From UBA285 sp049970695 (GTDB lineage Archaea; Thermoproteota; Thermoprotei_A; Sulfolobales; Desulfurococcaceae), in the NCBI GenBank assembly GCA_049970695.1, contig JBMFML010000004.1:44178-108177 (forward strand): 64,000 nucleotides of DNA, written 5' to 3'. The number at the start of each line of letters is the position of its first letter. The stretch's first letter is position 1. Shown here piece by piece: positions 1 through 7,367 of the stretch. The notes below the pieces were generated by a model. It had not been told where the DNA came from and did not search any database. It saw only the letters and a list, made by a program, of their open reading frames with translations. The translations under genes were made by a program, and so were the position numbers.

Positions 1-450
1 GCTGGGCTCATGGGAGATATTGGCTACTTAACCAGGATTTTAAAATTAGAAGCGAAGTACTATGAGCTTCAACACGGCAGGGAGATAAGAACGCGGGGTC
101 TTGCAAAAGTGCTCTCGATAGTACTATACAGCTATAAGCTCTTCCCCATGTTTACCGAAGTCATTGTAGGAGGCTACGACGAAGAAGGGCCCTCGCTCTT
201 TATACTCGACCCCGTTGGAAGCATAATTGAAGAGCGATACGCAGCTCTCGGATCAGGAGCACAAATAGCACTAGGCTACATCGAGCCGAGATACAGAGAA
301 GACCTCAGCGTAGAGGAAGCCGAGAAAATGGCCGTAGAGGCTATAAAGACTGTTATTGAGAGAGACGTGCTTTCGGGTGATGGCGTAGACTTAATAACAT
401 TCACTAAAGAAGGCTACACAACAAAGGAATACATCTTTAAAACCGCGTAG
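1..450 (+). CDS. psmB: 20S proteasome beta subunit, 5' truncated
   Basis: This is the C-terminal part of an archaeal 20S proteasome beta subunit, the ring protein that carries the proteolytic threonine. The frame is open from base 1 (A-G-L before the first Met), so the N-terminus and the catalytic Thr lie outside the window and activity cannot be judged. What remains has family marks: 'AGLMGDIGYLTRIL' at the window edge, a 'VGGYDEEGPSLFILDPVG' strand pair and the conserved 'GSG' before 'LGYIEP'. Thermoproteota usually carry two beta paralogues, one active and one not; which this is cannot be told. PAN and a PAC2 chaperone at the other end of the window belong to the same system. Confidence 0.93.
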   Translation, partial: AGLMGDIGYLTRILKLEAKYYELQHGREIRTRGLAKVLSIVLYSYKLFPMFTEVIVGGYDEEGPSLFILDPVGSIIEERYAALGSGAQIALGYIEPRYREDLSVEEAEKMAVEAIKTVIERDVLSGDGVDLITFTKEGYTTKEYIFKTA

Positions 451-454
451 CTGC

Positions 455-462
455 AAATAAAC
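455..462 (+). promoter_or_regulatory. TATA-like box before tRNA-Arg
   Basis: AAATAAAC is centred about 28 bases before the first base of the tRNA, the normal archaeal spacing. A second TTTAAAAC at 435-442 lies inside the end of the proteasome gene. Sequence match only. Confidence 0.4.
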
Positions 463-486
463 TCCTCAAAAACAGAGTGTAACGTA

Positions 487-561
487 GGGCCCGTCGCCTA
501 GCCAGGATAGGGCGCCGGCCTTCGGAGCCGGAGGGCCCGGGTTCAAATCCCGGCGGGCCCG
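487..561 (+). tRNA. tRNA-Arg (anticodon TCG)
   Basis: The cloverleaf folds completely: acceptor GGGCCCG with CGGGCCC, anticodon stem CCGGC/GCCGG around loop CTTCGGA (anticodon TCG), T stem CCGGG/CCCGG with loop TTCAAAT, discriminator G. There is no intron. The 3' CCA is not encoded (the sequence continues CTAA), so it must be added by a CCA-adding enzyme. Confidence 0.96.
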
Positions 562-684
562 CTAATGCCCGATAAGCCTTAGCATACCTGTGATCTTCTT
601 AATACTTTTGACTCGTCCGAGCCGCTACTTTCGATTAGCACAATCAATTATGCTCCTCTAACTCTCCTAAGTAAAAACATAGTA

Positions 685-708
685 CCTCACTTCTAGGTTC
701 TAGTGAGG
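685..708. repeat. Inverted repeat, 7-bp hairpin
   Basis: CCTCACT (685-691) pairs perfectly with AGTGAGG (702-708) across a 10-base loop. It sits in the gap after tRNA-Arg. No run of T follows, so it is not a clear terminator. Confidence 0.5.
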
Positions 709-861
709 AGGTTATGCGTTGTGAAAAGCTCGTACCTTATAATATGAATAACAGATTAAGAGGCTGGTTCTAGCTTCGTAAACTGAGGCGAACACCTAAA
801 AAGCTCTTTGCGCGGTAAAATAGAACCTCCTCCTAGTTGTAGCAAGAGTGCTCTCAAACGC

Positions 862-881
862 GAACGCTTAGTGAAGCGTTC
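862..881. repeat. Perfect 8-bp inverted repeat with 4-base loop
   Basis: GAACGCTT (862-869), loop AGTG, AAGCGTTC (874-881). A perfect 8-bp stem with a tetraloop is unlikely by chance in 430 bases, but I cannot link it to a known RNA family. It lies about 110 bases downstream of the rtcB stop, so it may belong to the 3' end of that transcript. Confidence 0.55.
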
Positions 882-991
882 TGCTCTAGAAATTAGTATC
901 TATGAGCAAAGACAGCGTTCGTCGAGCACTTCAGTAAAGGCTCGCAAAGCTGTTTTAGTAAGGATGCTAGGGTAAAAATGAGCGGAAAATG

Positions 992-2440
992 CTAGCCCTT
1001 GACAACGCCTATTGGCGTAAGCCTTACTACTGCGCGTGCTATCTTGACTTTTTCAGCTACGAATACGACTTTGTCAACGTCTTTGTAGGCCTCTGGCGCT
1101 TCTTCGCTGACTACTCTCTTTGTTGCCGCGCGAACTACTATACCTCTACTGCTGAGCTCGGCAATTACTCTGTCTGGAGAGTACGACCTGATGGCATCTC
1201 CTCTGCTCAACCACCTTCCAGCTCCGTGAGGTGCACTATACCATGTTCTGAGGCCCTCTGGTACGCCTACGAGTATGTAGCTTGCTGTGCCCATGCTGCC
1301 TGGTATTAGAACCGGTTGCCCTATTGACCTATAATCTGCCGGTATATCGGGGTGTCCTGGTGGAAATGCTCTTGTTGCTCCCTTTCTGTGGACTACGACT
1401 TTGTACCTCTTGCCTTCAATAACGTGCTCTTCTACCTTAGCTATGTTGTGCGCTACATCGTATATTACTTCTAGTCCGAGCTCTTCGGGGTCTTTTTTGA
1501 AGACGTGCTTAAAGCTTTCTCTAACCCAGTGAGTTATTATTTGCCTATTTGTCCACGCGAAGTTAGCGGCTGCCGCCATCGCAGCAAAGTAGTCCTGCGC
1601 CTCGGGGCTTTTGAAGGGCACTGCTGCGAGTTCTCTGTCAGGCACCGATATCCCGTATTTTCTCATCGCTCTCTCCATTATCATCAAGTAGTCGCTTGCT
1701 ACTTGGTGTCCAAGCCCCCTACTGCCAGTGTGAATCATTAGCGTTATCTGTCCCACGTGAGTAATTCCCATGACTTTCGCTATTTCGGGATTGTATATTT
1801 TATCGACTACTTGTATCTCGAGGAAGTGATTGCCTGCTCCAAGTGTACCCAGCTGCTCGTGTCCTCTCTGCTTAGCCACCTTGCTGACTTTATCTGCTCT
1901 AGCACCTTTCATCGAACCTCTTTCTTCTGTGTGCTCAGCGTCTCTCTCCCAGCCAAAGCCACGCTCAATGGCCCATTTAACACCATACTCGAGCACTTCA
2001 TCTAGTTCGCTAATCGACAGCCTGAGCTGTCCTGTCGATCCAACACCGCTTGGTACGTTTTTGAAAATAGTTTCTACTAGATCCTTTAACTTGCCCTTGA
2101 TGTCGCTTAGTGAGAGGTTTGTTCTTAAGACTCTCACGCCGCAGTTAATGTCGTATCCAACTCCACCAGGGCTTATTACGCCTTCTTCTACGTCGAATCC
2201 CGCTACGCCTCCAATTGGAAAGCCGTAACCTTGGTGGCCATCTGGCATTACGTACGAGTAGAGCCTTATACCGGGCAAGCACGCAACATTGGCTGCTTGT
2301 TCAAGAGTTAGGTCTGATTCCATTTTCTCGAGCAAGTACTCATCAGCGAATATAATGGCATCTGTCTTCATACAGGACTTCGCGCCTGCAGGTATTCGCC
2401 ACTCGTAGTCTCCTATTTTCTCGAGCCTTATCCTAGGCAC
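992..2440 (-). CDS. rtcB: tRNA-splicing ligase RtcB
   Basis: RtcB seals tRNA exon halves left by the splicing endonuclease, joining a 3' or cyclic phosphate to a 5'-OH with GTP and Mn. Counting from the GTG at 2440, the catalytic set is complete: Asp97 and Cys100 in 'GYDINCGVR', His205 in 'GAGNHFLE', His237 in 'HTGSRGLGH', His331 in 'YDVAHN', and the guanylated His405 in 'HGAGR'. About 482 residues, full length, no intein. I chose GTG 2440 because GGTG lies 7 bases upstream and a GTTAAAGC box (2472-2479) places the transcript start near 2450; GTG 2455 is the alternative. It follows HisRS and the splicing endonuclease subunit on the same strand. Confidence 0.97.
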   Translation of the reverse strand: MPRIRLEKIGDYEWRIPAGAKSCMKTDAIIFADEYLLEKMESDLTLEQAANVACLPGIRLYSYVMPDGHQGYGFPIGGVAGFDVEEGVISPGGVGYDINCGVRVLRTNLSLSDIKGKLKDLVETIFKNVPSGVGSTGQLRLSISELDEVLEYGVKWAIERGFGWERDAEHTEERGSMKGARADKVSKVAKQRGHEQLGTLGAGNHFLEIQVVDKIYNPEIAKVMGITHVGQITLMIHTGSRGLGHQVASDYLMIMERAMRKYGISVPDRELAAVPFKSPEAQDYFAAMAAAANFAWTNRQIITHWVRESFKHVFKKDPEELGLEVIYDVAHNIAKVEEHVIEGKRYKVVVHRKGATRAFPPGHPDIPADYRSIGQPVLIPGSMGTASYILVGVPEGLRTWYSAPHGAGRWLSRGDAIRSYSPDRVIAELSSRGIVVRAATKRVVSEEAPEAYKDVDKVVFVAEKVKIARAVVRLTPIGVVKG

Positions 2441-2513
2441 GAGGAAACACCACACTTACAAAGTCTAGTATGCTTTAACTCCTCAGGGACTTATATAAGC
2501 GTGCTGTCTTGTG

Positions 2514-3812
2514 CTAGCGGGCGTGCAGGGCCGGCTGGATCTCTTTTAAAACGTCACCTATGGGTACTTGCTTTTGCTCGCCTGTTGACATGTCTTTTAG
2601 CGTAATCACGCCCATTGAATGCTCTTTTTCACCATATATGAGGACGTACCTGCAGCCCAGCTTGTTTGCATACTCTAGCGCCCTAGAGATACTGCGTGCT
2701 CTGTACACAAACACTTCTAGGAAATCCCTTGGCAACATTTTTGCAATTTTGTAGCCAATGTGTAGAGGCGCGTTATCCAGCACTAGTATAACGGCCTTTA
2801 CTGGGTGACGCGGCTTAAAGGATTCCTTAAGTACAAGAGCTATTCTATCAATTCCCAGGGCTAAGCCCGTTGAATACTCGAATGGTGCACCGTAGACTGC
2901 TGTAAGCCCATCATACCTGCCCCCACCCCCAATGCTTTGAGTTAGTTTCTCTGATGGTACTTTGTACTCGAATATCAATCCAGTGTAGTAAGCAAGTCCT
3001 CTGACGAGCTTAGAGCTGTACCTCACATCGTAGCCAAGCTGTCTTAAAGTATCAATGAATGTCAGCATTCTTTCTTGTTCTCTTTGAACAGTCTCGTACA
3101 GCTCTCCTAGGAAGTCCTTGTGCCCTTCAATTAGCTGCTCTAGTTTGTTAATGTCGTCTACCTCAACAAATCGCTTAAAGATCTCCGCTTTCTCGTCTCC
3201 TACCTTGGCCTTGAGCTCTTCCAAGGCCCTATCGACCTGGTCTTTATCAATTAAGTGTAGTATGTGGTCTTGGAACTCCTCTTCGATATTCATTTTCCTC
3301 ATGAGACTTCGATACACGAGTACGTTTCCAGCAATGTAGTAGTGCTTTACTCCCACTCTTTCGAGAAACTCGCTTGCAGTAATTGCTGCAGATAAGTCGG
3401 CATTTACATCGGGATCTCCAATGATTTCTAACCCTCCTTGCCAGAACTCCCTATATCTAGCATATTGGGGTTCTTCGTACCTGAAGCACTGTGCAATATA
3501 GTAGAGTCTTATTGGCTTAGGCCTTGCTCTCATGTGTCTAATGTAAGCCCTAATAACGCTTGCCGTTATTTCAGGCCTTAGTGCTAAGAGCCTGCCGCTC
3601 TTGTCCTCGAAGACGTACATAGCATTTCTAATTTCCTCGCCGCTCTTGGCTTCAAATAGCTTGAAGTACTCGAGAGTGGGCGTGATTATGGGCTCAAACC
3701 CCCTTGCTCTAGCAATAGATCTAAACTCGCTGAACAAATACTCGTAGAGCTCTGCTTCTTCGCCAATTATGTCGCGCATCCCACGCGGTGGATTGTAAGG
3801 CTCGCCAGACAT
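2514..3812 (-). CDS. hisS: Histidyl-tRNA synthetase
   Basis: Class II synthetase that charges tRNA-His. 432 residues, normal for the family. Motif 2 is seen in 'CFRYEEPQYARYREFWQ', the histidine-specific A and B signatures in 'GLAYYTGLIFEY' and 'GGGGRYDGL', and motif 3 in 'STGLALGIDRIAL'. A C-terminal anticodon-binding domain follows (about residues 335-420). The ATG start lies 2 bases after the endonuclease subunit stop, so the two are surely cotranscribed. The N-terminal 'PPRGMRDI' and the motifs argue against a HisZ paralogue. Confidence 0.97.
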   Translation of the reverse strand: MSGEPYNPPRGMRDIIGEEAELYEYLFSEFRSIARARGFEPIITPTLEYFKLFEAKSGEEIRNAMYVFEDKSGRLLALRPEITASVIRAYIRHMRARPKPIRLYYIAQCFRYEEPQYARYREFWQGGLEIIGDPDVNADLSAAITASEFLERVGVKHYYIAGNVLVYRSLMRKMNIEEEFQDHILHLIDKDQVDRALEELKAKVGDEKAEIFKRFVEVDDINKLEQLIEGHKDFLGELYETVQREQERMLTFIDTLRQLGYDVRYSSKLVRGLAYYTGLIFEYKVPSEKLTQSIGGGGRYDGLTAVYGAPFEYSTGLALGIDRIALVLKESFKPRHPVKAVILVLDNAPLHIGYKIAKMLPRDFLEVFVYRARSISRALEYANKLGCRYVLIYGEKEHSMGVITLKDMSTGEQKQVPIGDVLKEIQPALHAR

Positions 3813-3814
3813 GA

Positions 3815-4351
3815 CTACCCGGCCCTTAAATCCGCTTGAACAAGCTCGTAGTACGTTAGCTCGCCGTGCAAGCTCACTATTGCAAGGGTTACTTTTAGGT
3901 TATTTCTCCGGGCCTCGTCAATGAGGTCAAATACGCGGCTAGTTTGTAACGGGGTTTTTTCTTCGAGGACTTGAATTAGCCTCAAGTCGCCACTCTTATC
4001 TCTTACGAGAAACTTCATCGCCTCTATTACTTTTACTCTTCTACCCCTGTCTCTCAGGTCTTTGTATACCGTTAGCATGGGCCAGAAGAACTTCTCAAAG
4101 CATTGAGGGTATGTAGAGACCAGGTTGTCGAGGTCGCTTATAAATGAGTTGGAGTGGCGAATGTGGGCCCTACCCTGCAATAGCAAGTAGGCTACTTCAA
4201 CAAGATCCAGCTCTAAGCGGTCCTCAAAGTACTTTCCAAACCACTTCTCTGCGAGCTCGTCTGCTAAGGGCGACTTTTCCAGGAAACCTTTACAGCTCCT
4301 TGGATCGAAGTCTAGCACTATTTTTGGGGGCGCGCGAGAAGCATTAGACAA
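3815..4351 (-). CDS. endA: tRNA-splicing endonuclease, structural (non-catalytic) subunit
   Basis: 178 residues with the two-domain plan of archaeal tRNA intron endonuclease subunits: an N-terminal 'LDLVEVAYLLLQGR' segment (about 48-61), then a C-terminal nuclease-like domain with 'VYKDLRDRGRRVKVIEAMKF' and a closing 'LAIVSLHGELTYYEL'. The His of the catalytic Tyr-His-Lys triad is not where the family has it, so this looks like the beta (structural) partner of the alpha2-beta2 enzyme of Thermoproteota; the catalytic alpha gene is not in the window. The TTG start follows GAGGTAAGG. It sits in one operon with hisS and just upstream of rtcB, the ligase for the same reaction. Confidence 0.8.
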   Translation of the reverse strand: MSNASRAPPKIVLDFDPRSCKGFLEKSPLADELAEKWFGKYFEDRLELDLVEVAYLLLQGRAHIRHSNSFISDLDNLVSTYPQCFEKFFWPMLTVYKDLRDRGRRVKVIEAMKFLVRDKSGDLRLIQVLEEKTPLQTSRVFDLIDEARRNNLKVTLAIVSLHGELTYYELVQADLRAG

Positions 4352-4356
4352 GGTCC

Positions 4357-4650
4357 TTACCTCGGCTCTTTAATACCTCTCTCAATAAGCCTAATAATTG
4401 TGCTTTGAGCCGGCACGTAGTCGGCTATCTTGTCGAGCAAGTCCTCGCCTCTAAGCACGTCTATGAGCAGTAAACTGCCACTCCTATAGACGTAAACCAG
4501 TGCAGTGCCGCACAGGTAGATGTTTAGTTCTATTGAAGCATTTGAGTAATCGAGCTTGCAAATCTCTCCGAGGATCTTCTCGATCTCGGCCTGAACCTTC
4601 TTAGCAGGGTCAAGCGTGTCTATCATGATGTGTGGCAGCACTCGAATCAC
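4357..4650 (-). CDS. Small unknown protein (97 aa)
   Basis: I do not recognise a family. A soluble alpha/beta protein of 97 residues with a GTG start directly after the stop of the NifX-like gene and 5 bases before the endonuclease subunit, so translationally linked to both. The middle has a hydrophobic strand pair 'ALVYVYRSGSLLLIDVLRG' followed by a helical end. Two Cys (about 31 and 47) do not form a metal motif. The tight spacing on both sides makes it a real gene; its role is open. Confidence 0.7.
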   Translation of the reverse strand: MIRVLPHIMIDTLDPAKKVQAEIEKILGEICKLDYSNASIELNIYLCGTALVYVYRSGSLLLIDVLRGEDLLDKIADYVPAQSTIIRLIERGIKEPR

Positions 4651-4953
4651 CTAGATGAATATCTCGTTAATGACTTCTTCAATGTTAGACTGCTTTACTA
4701 AGACGACTTTGACTCCCATAGTGGCGAAGACCTCCTCGGTTTCGGGCTCTATAGACGCCGTTAGCATTGCACACACGTCGTACTCTTCCACAATATCTTC
4801 TAACAGCTCAGGGTGGGGAGGCTTTTCCCTCCTTAATACTATCTTCTTGGAATCCATGTCGTAAATTACAATTTCCCTAGCATCCTCGTATTTGACCACC
4901 ACATCGTTCTTACACGTAATTATAACCGACACCACTTTTACTCGACCCGTCAC
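4651..4953 (-). CDS. NifX/NifB-like dinitrogenase cofactor domain protein
   Basis: 100 residues resembling the stand-alone dinitrogenase iron-molybdenum cofactor (NifX-type) domain: strands 'SKKIVLRREKPPHPELLEDI', then 'EYDVCAMLTASIEPETEEVFATMG' and 'VKVVLVKQSN...EEVINEI'. In organisms without nitrogenase such proteins have no settled role; metal cluster binding has been proposed. It heads the minus-strand set that runs through the endonuclease subunit and HisRS to RtcB. A TATA-like TTATATTG at 4956-4963 is very close to the GTG at 4953, which favours a later start at GTG 4935 (V-V-S-V-I-I-T). Family call is moderate. Confidence 0.6.
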   Translation of the reverse strand: MTGRVKVVSVIITCKNDVVVKYEDAREIVIYDMDSKKIVLRREKPPHPELLEDIVEEYDVCAMLTASIEPETEEVFATMGVKVVLVKQSNIEEVINEIFI

Positions 4954-4962
4954 AATATAAGT
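4953..4962 (+). promoter_or_regulatory. Shared TATA region between NifX-like gene and AGOG
   Basis: CACAATATAAG can serve the plus-strand AGOG gene (start 32-42 bases further on) and, read in reverse as CTTATATTG, the minus-strand gene. The whole divergent gap is only 41 bases. Confidence 0.4.
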
Positions 4963-4994
4963 AGCGAGATACTGCGTTCACATGGGTGATTTGA

Positions 4995-5852
4995 TTGGCG
5001 GTTAAAATAAACTACGAAAAAGCTGTACGTATTGCAGAGGCCTTGAAGCCTCTTAAGAGCCAAATAGAAGACCTCTACCTGAGAGATCCCCAATATATTG
5101 CAATTGAGCGCTTAGTACGTGCCCGTGGATGTAACGAAGCATTCGTTCTCGTCGTCCTTAATAGCATTGTGAGCTATAAACTTAGATCAACTGGCGAAGA
5201 GTACTGGACATGCTTTGCTGACTACTTTTCTGAAAGAGCGTGGGAGGAGCCTACGCTGGGAGGCTTTCGCGAGTTTCTCGTAAAGTGCGGCAATGTGTTC
5301 CTCATGGAGCAGAAGCTAAAAAGGGTGGGAAAAGTTCTCTCGGCAAAGCTTGTGGAGGCTCTTCGCAGCGCTGCACTAGATTATTGCAAAAACATACGGG
5401 AGCTCGTGGCCAATCTCGCAGAAATACTTGGTTCCGACACGAGCAGTAAAACTGTTATTTTCGCAGGTAAAATGTATGGGTATGTCTGCTATGCTTGTGG
5501 AGCTAAACCGGACTTCGGCGATATCGGAATTCCAGTTGATTTTAGAAATACTGCCCTCGCGCTAATTAGCTGCCTTTTAGAGGGTTGCCGTGGTAAGCTC
5601 GGCAATTGCGTACGCGACTTAATGAGTCCCGCAAGTGCAAAGTTAGTACAGAAAGCCTGGCAAACGGTATGCGACGAGCTCTCAATATCGTGTTTGCACT
5701 TAGATACCTTTACGTGGCTTGTAACTAAGAAGCTCCTAGATAGCGGGTTTGACGTAATTAAGGCCGCCAAAGCTATTGAAAAAGACTACGGACTCCGCGT
5801 CCCCTTAGACGCTCTGAGGATTTTGGTGGAGTGTTCTCATGAATACGTGTAG
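4995..5852 (+). CDS. AGOG-type N-glycosylase/DNA lyase (8-oxoguanine repair)
   Basis: Archaeal GO glycosylase: removes 8-oxoguanine from DNA and nicks the abasic site. 285 residues of all-helical HhH-GPD fold. Family landmarks are the catalytic lysine segment 'FAGKMYGYVCYA' (Lys159), the aspartate segment 'IPVDFRNTALALISCLL' (Asp182) and 'HLDTFTWLV' near the end. The TTG start has GGTGAT a few bases upstream and a stop just before it. Its last 14 bases overlap the HD-domain gene, and a CitG-like gene follows 21 bases after that: a three-gene operon joining base repair with two nucleotide-type enzymes. At least eleven Cys is high for a cytosolic protein. Confidence 0.85.
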   Translation: MAVKINYEKAVRIAEALKPLKSQIEDLYLRDPQYIAIERLVRARGCNEAFVLVVLNSIVSYKLRSTGEEYWTCFADYFSERAWEEPTLGGFREFLVKCGNVFLMEQKLKRVGKVLSAKLVEALRSAALDYCKNIRELVANLAEILGSDTSSKTVIFAGKMYGYVCYACGAKPDFGDIGIPVDFRNTALALISCLLEGCRGKLGNCVRDLMSPASAKLVQKAWQTVCDELSISCLHLDTFTWLVTKKLLDSGFDVIKAAKAIEKDYGLRVPLDALRILVECSHEYV

Positions 5853-6453
5853 TGAGAGAGAAGTCGAGATCTTGCTCAAAATAGCGAAATGCCTTTATGA
5901 CAACTCGTTCGATCATGGGCTACCTCACGTAGAGAGGGTCTACAAGTGGGCCGAGAAAATAGTAGAATCCGAGAGCATACCAATCAATATGAGCGCGCTG
6001 AAGCTGGTTGTGTACCTCCATGATATAGGCAGATTCGTGGGCGAGCCTCACGCATATTACTCCGCCGTAGTGGCTGACGAGATGCTCAAAGAAGCCCTCT
6101 GTAGTAGTGCTTTCATAGAAGAAGTGACAACAGCCATTTTAGCACATAGCTTTAGCTACTTTAGGAAGCTCGAGAGAAGGGCCGTGAACGAGCTAGGGAA
6201 GGTACTCAGCGACGCAGATAAGCTAGATGCTCTTGGTGTTGTCGGCTTTCTAAGGGTTTTTATTTACGGTGAGCGCCATGGACGCACGCTTAGGGAATCC
6301 ATAGAGCACTTCTATGATAAGATACTAAAGCTCCACCAACTCATGCACTACGAATATTCCAAGAAAGTCGCGCAAGTACTCACAGAAAGAGTAAAGGTCC
6401 TGCTTAAAATGCTTGAAGACGAGGTAGGATTGTTAAATGAGAAGACATATTAG
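5839..6453 (+). CDS. HD-domain phosphohydrolase
   Basis: 204 residues with a complete HD metal site: His26/His30 in 'FDHGLPHVERV', His61-Asp62 in 'YLHDIGRF', His103 in 'ILAHSFS', and Asp125 in 'LSDADKLDALG'. The pattern fits small HD hydrolases acting on phosphate esters of nucleotides; the substrate cannot be read from sequence. Its ATG overlaps the end of the AGOG gene by 14 bases, so translation is coupled. A link to cleaning the nucleotide pool beside an 8-oxoguanine glycosylase is only an inference from position. Confidence 0.85.
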   Translation: MNTCSEREVEILLKIAKCLYDNSFDHGLPHVERVYKWAEKIVESESIPINMSALKLVVYLHDIGRFVGEPHAYYSAVVADEMLKEALCSSAFIEEVTTAILAHSFSYFRKLERRAVNELGKVLSDADKLDALGVVGFLRVFIYGERHGRTLRESIEHFYDKILKLHQLMHYEYSKKVAQVLTERVKVLLKMLEDEVGLLNEKTY

Positions 6454-6474
6454 TATTACTAATGAGGCTAGCAA

Positions 6475-7365
6475 GTGGTATTGGCAGCTATGTCAAGCGA
6501 GTATTTGCACGTAGCAAAAAACCTCGCGAGAGGTGCTTTATTGGGCCTAAGTGCTTCAATTAAGCCGGGCGGCCTACACAGGCTTGCACCGGGCAGAAAC
6601 TACGACGAGGTGCTTTGCAACATAGTGTCTTCAATAGACTTTATCGTAGAAGCCCTTGAACAGGGCGACAGAATTAGGAGGGGCGAACAGGCACTAACAA
6701 GCATAGACCTTGGGAAGCTGCTTTCCAGTACTATAAGGGAGTCCCTTAGGTTATGTACAGGTGTTCACCCACAATATACGCTCCCCCTAGTTGTGGGCAG
6801 TCTCAGCATAGGGCTTAGTGGAGTGGAGAGCATACTAGAGGAGAGCTCAAAGTTCAAGAAGGCGCTGGACCTAGTCAACTCTATTAGCAAGTGGAGCAGC
6901 ATAAAGCAAGTCATAGATAGTTTGAAAATAGCTGGGCGCGAAGACATGTACGAGCACCTCAGTAACCTCGGCTACACGCAACTAGCACTAGTACAAGCAG
7001 GCGTAAGCTTCAATGACATTTATAGAGCTCTTGGATCTAGGTGGCGCAGCTTCTTACTAATAGAGTCGCGTGAAGCACTTGTATTCACGTATTTAAAGAA
7101 GTTAAGTGAGTTGTACAGGAAGTACGAGAGTCTTGAGAACTCCTCTGTGGCTTTATACATGGAATTGATTAGGCAACACCTCGCTCCCGACTTAGCAAGT
7201 AAAGCCCAGAAAGCCGAAGAGTGCGGCTACATGTCGACTCCTGAGTGCAGCAAGCTCATGCTCGAGCTAGACATAGCCTTGAGAAGAAGCGGGCGTTCGT
7301 TTGAATGGGCCTCCGAAGTCGTAACTGTTACAGCAGCATTTGCCTCGTTTGAGGGGCTGAAGTAA
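6475..7365 (+). CDS. Divergent CitG-family (triphosphoribosyl-dephospho-CoA synthase-like) protein
   Basis: 296 residues. The N-terminal 'GLSASIKPGGLHR' (Lys30-Arg36) matches the family's 'PKPGNVHR' motif, and 'TGVHPQYTLPLVVGSLSIGL' sits where the family has its 'NTNLG..LLL' segment. The later 'KHG' and 'NPG.ADL' motifs, clear in the second homologue at 44058-45044, are not found; the C-terminus ends 'WASEVVTVTAAFASFEGL' instead. So it is probably a divergent or catalytically altered member. Third gene of the AGOG-HD operon. The start is GTG 6475 or ATG 6490. CitG makes a CoA-derived prosthetic group from ATP and dephospho-CoA; no citrate or malonate lyase is seen here. Confidence 0.6.
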   Translation: MVLAAMSSEYLHVAKNLARGALLGLSASIKPGGLHRLAPGRNYDEVLCNIVSSIDFIVEALEQGDRIRRGEQALTSIDLGKLLSSTIRESLRLCTGVHPQYTLPLVVGSLSIGLSGVESILEESSKFKKALDLVNSISKWSSIKQVIDSLKIAGREDMYEHLSNLGYTQLALVQAGVSFNDIYRALGSRWRSFLLIESREALVFTYLKKLSELYRKYESLENSSVALYMELIRQHLAPDLASKAQKAEECGYMSTPECSKLMLELDIALRRSGRSFEWASEVVTVTAAFASFEGLK

Positions 7366-7367
7366 GA

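Larger units (their letters stand above)
562..991. other. 430-base gap without a supported gene
   Basis: There is no convincing coding frame on either strand. The stretch is not GC-rich as stable RNAs of hyperthermophiles usually are, so RNase P RNA, SRP RNA or H/ACA RNA are unlikely. It holds two hairpins (685-708 and 862-881) and several copies of AGCGTTC-like words. A 19-codon ORF at 714 follows a GGAGGTT but is too short to call. Confidence 0.6.

Noticed and set aside
487..561. Integration of a mobile element at the tRNA-Arg 3' end
   Set aside because: I found no integrase, no repeat of the tRNA 3' end downstream, and no foreign-looking genes.
714..773. 19-codon ORF after GGAGGTT in the gap after tRNA-Arg
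   Set aside because: Too short, no similarity I can see, and the ribosome site is too close to the ATG.
989..2228. Several long open frames on the plus strand opposite rtcB
   Set aside because: They lie wholly inside the well-supported rtcB gene on the other strand and have low-complexity translations with no family features.
4651..4953. Evidence for nitrogen fixation from the NifX-like gene
   Set aside because: No nitrogenase structural genes or NifB radical SAM are present; such single domains are common in archaea that do not fix nitrogen.
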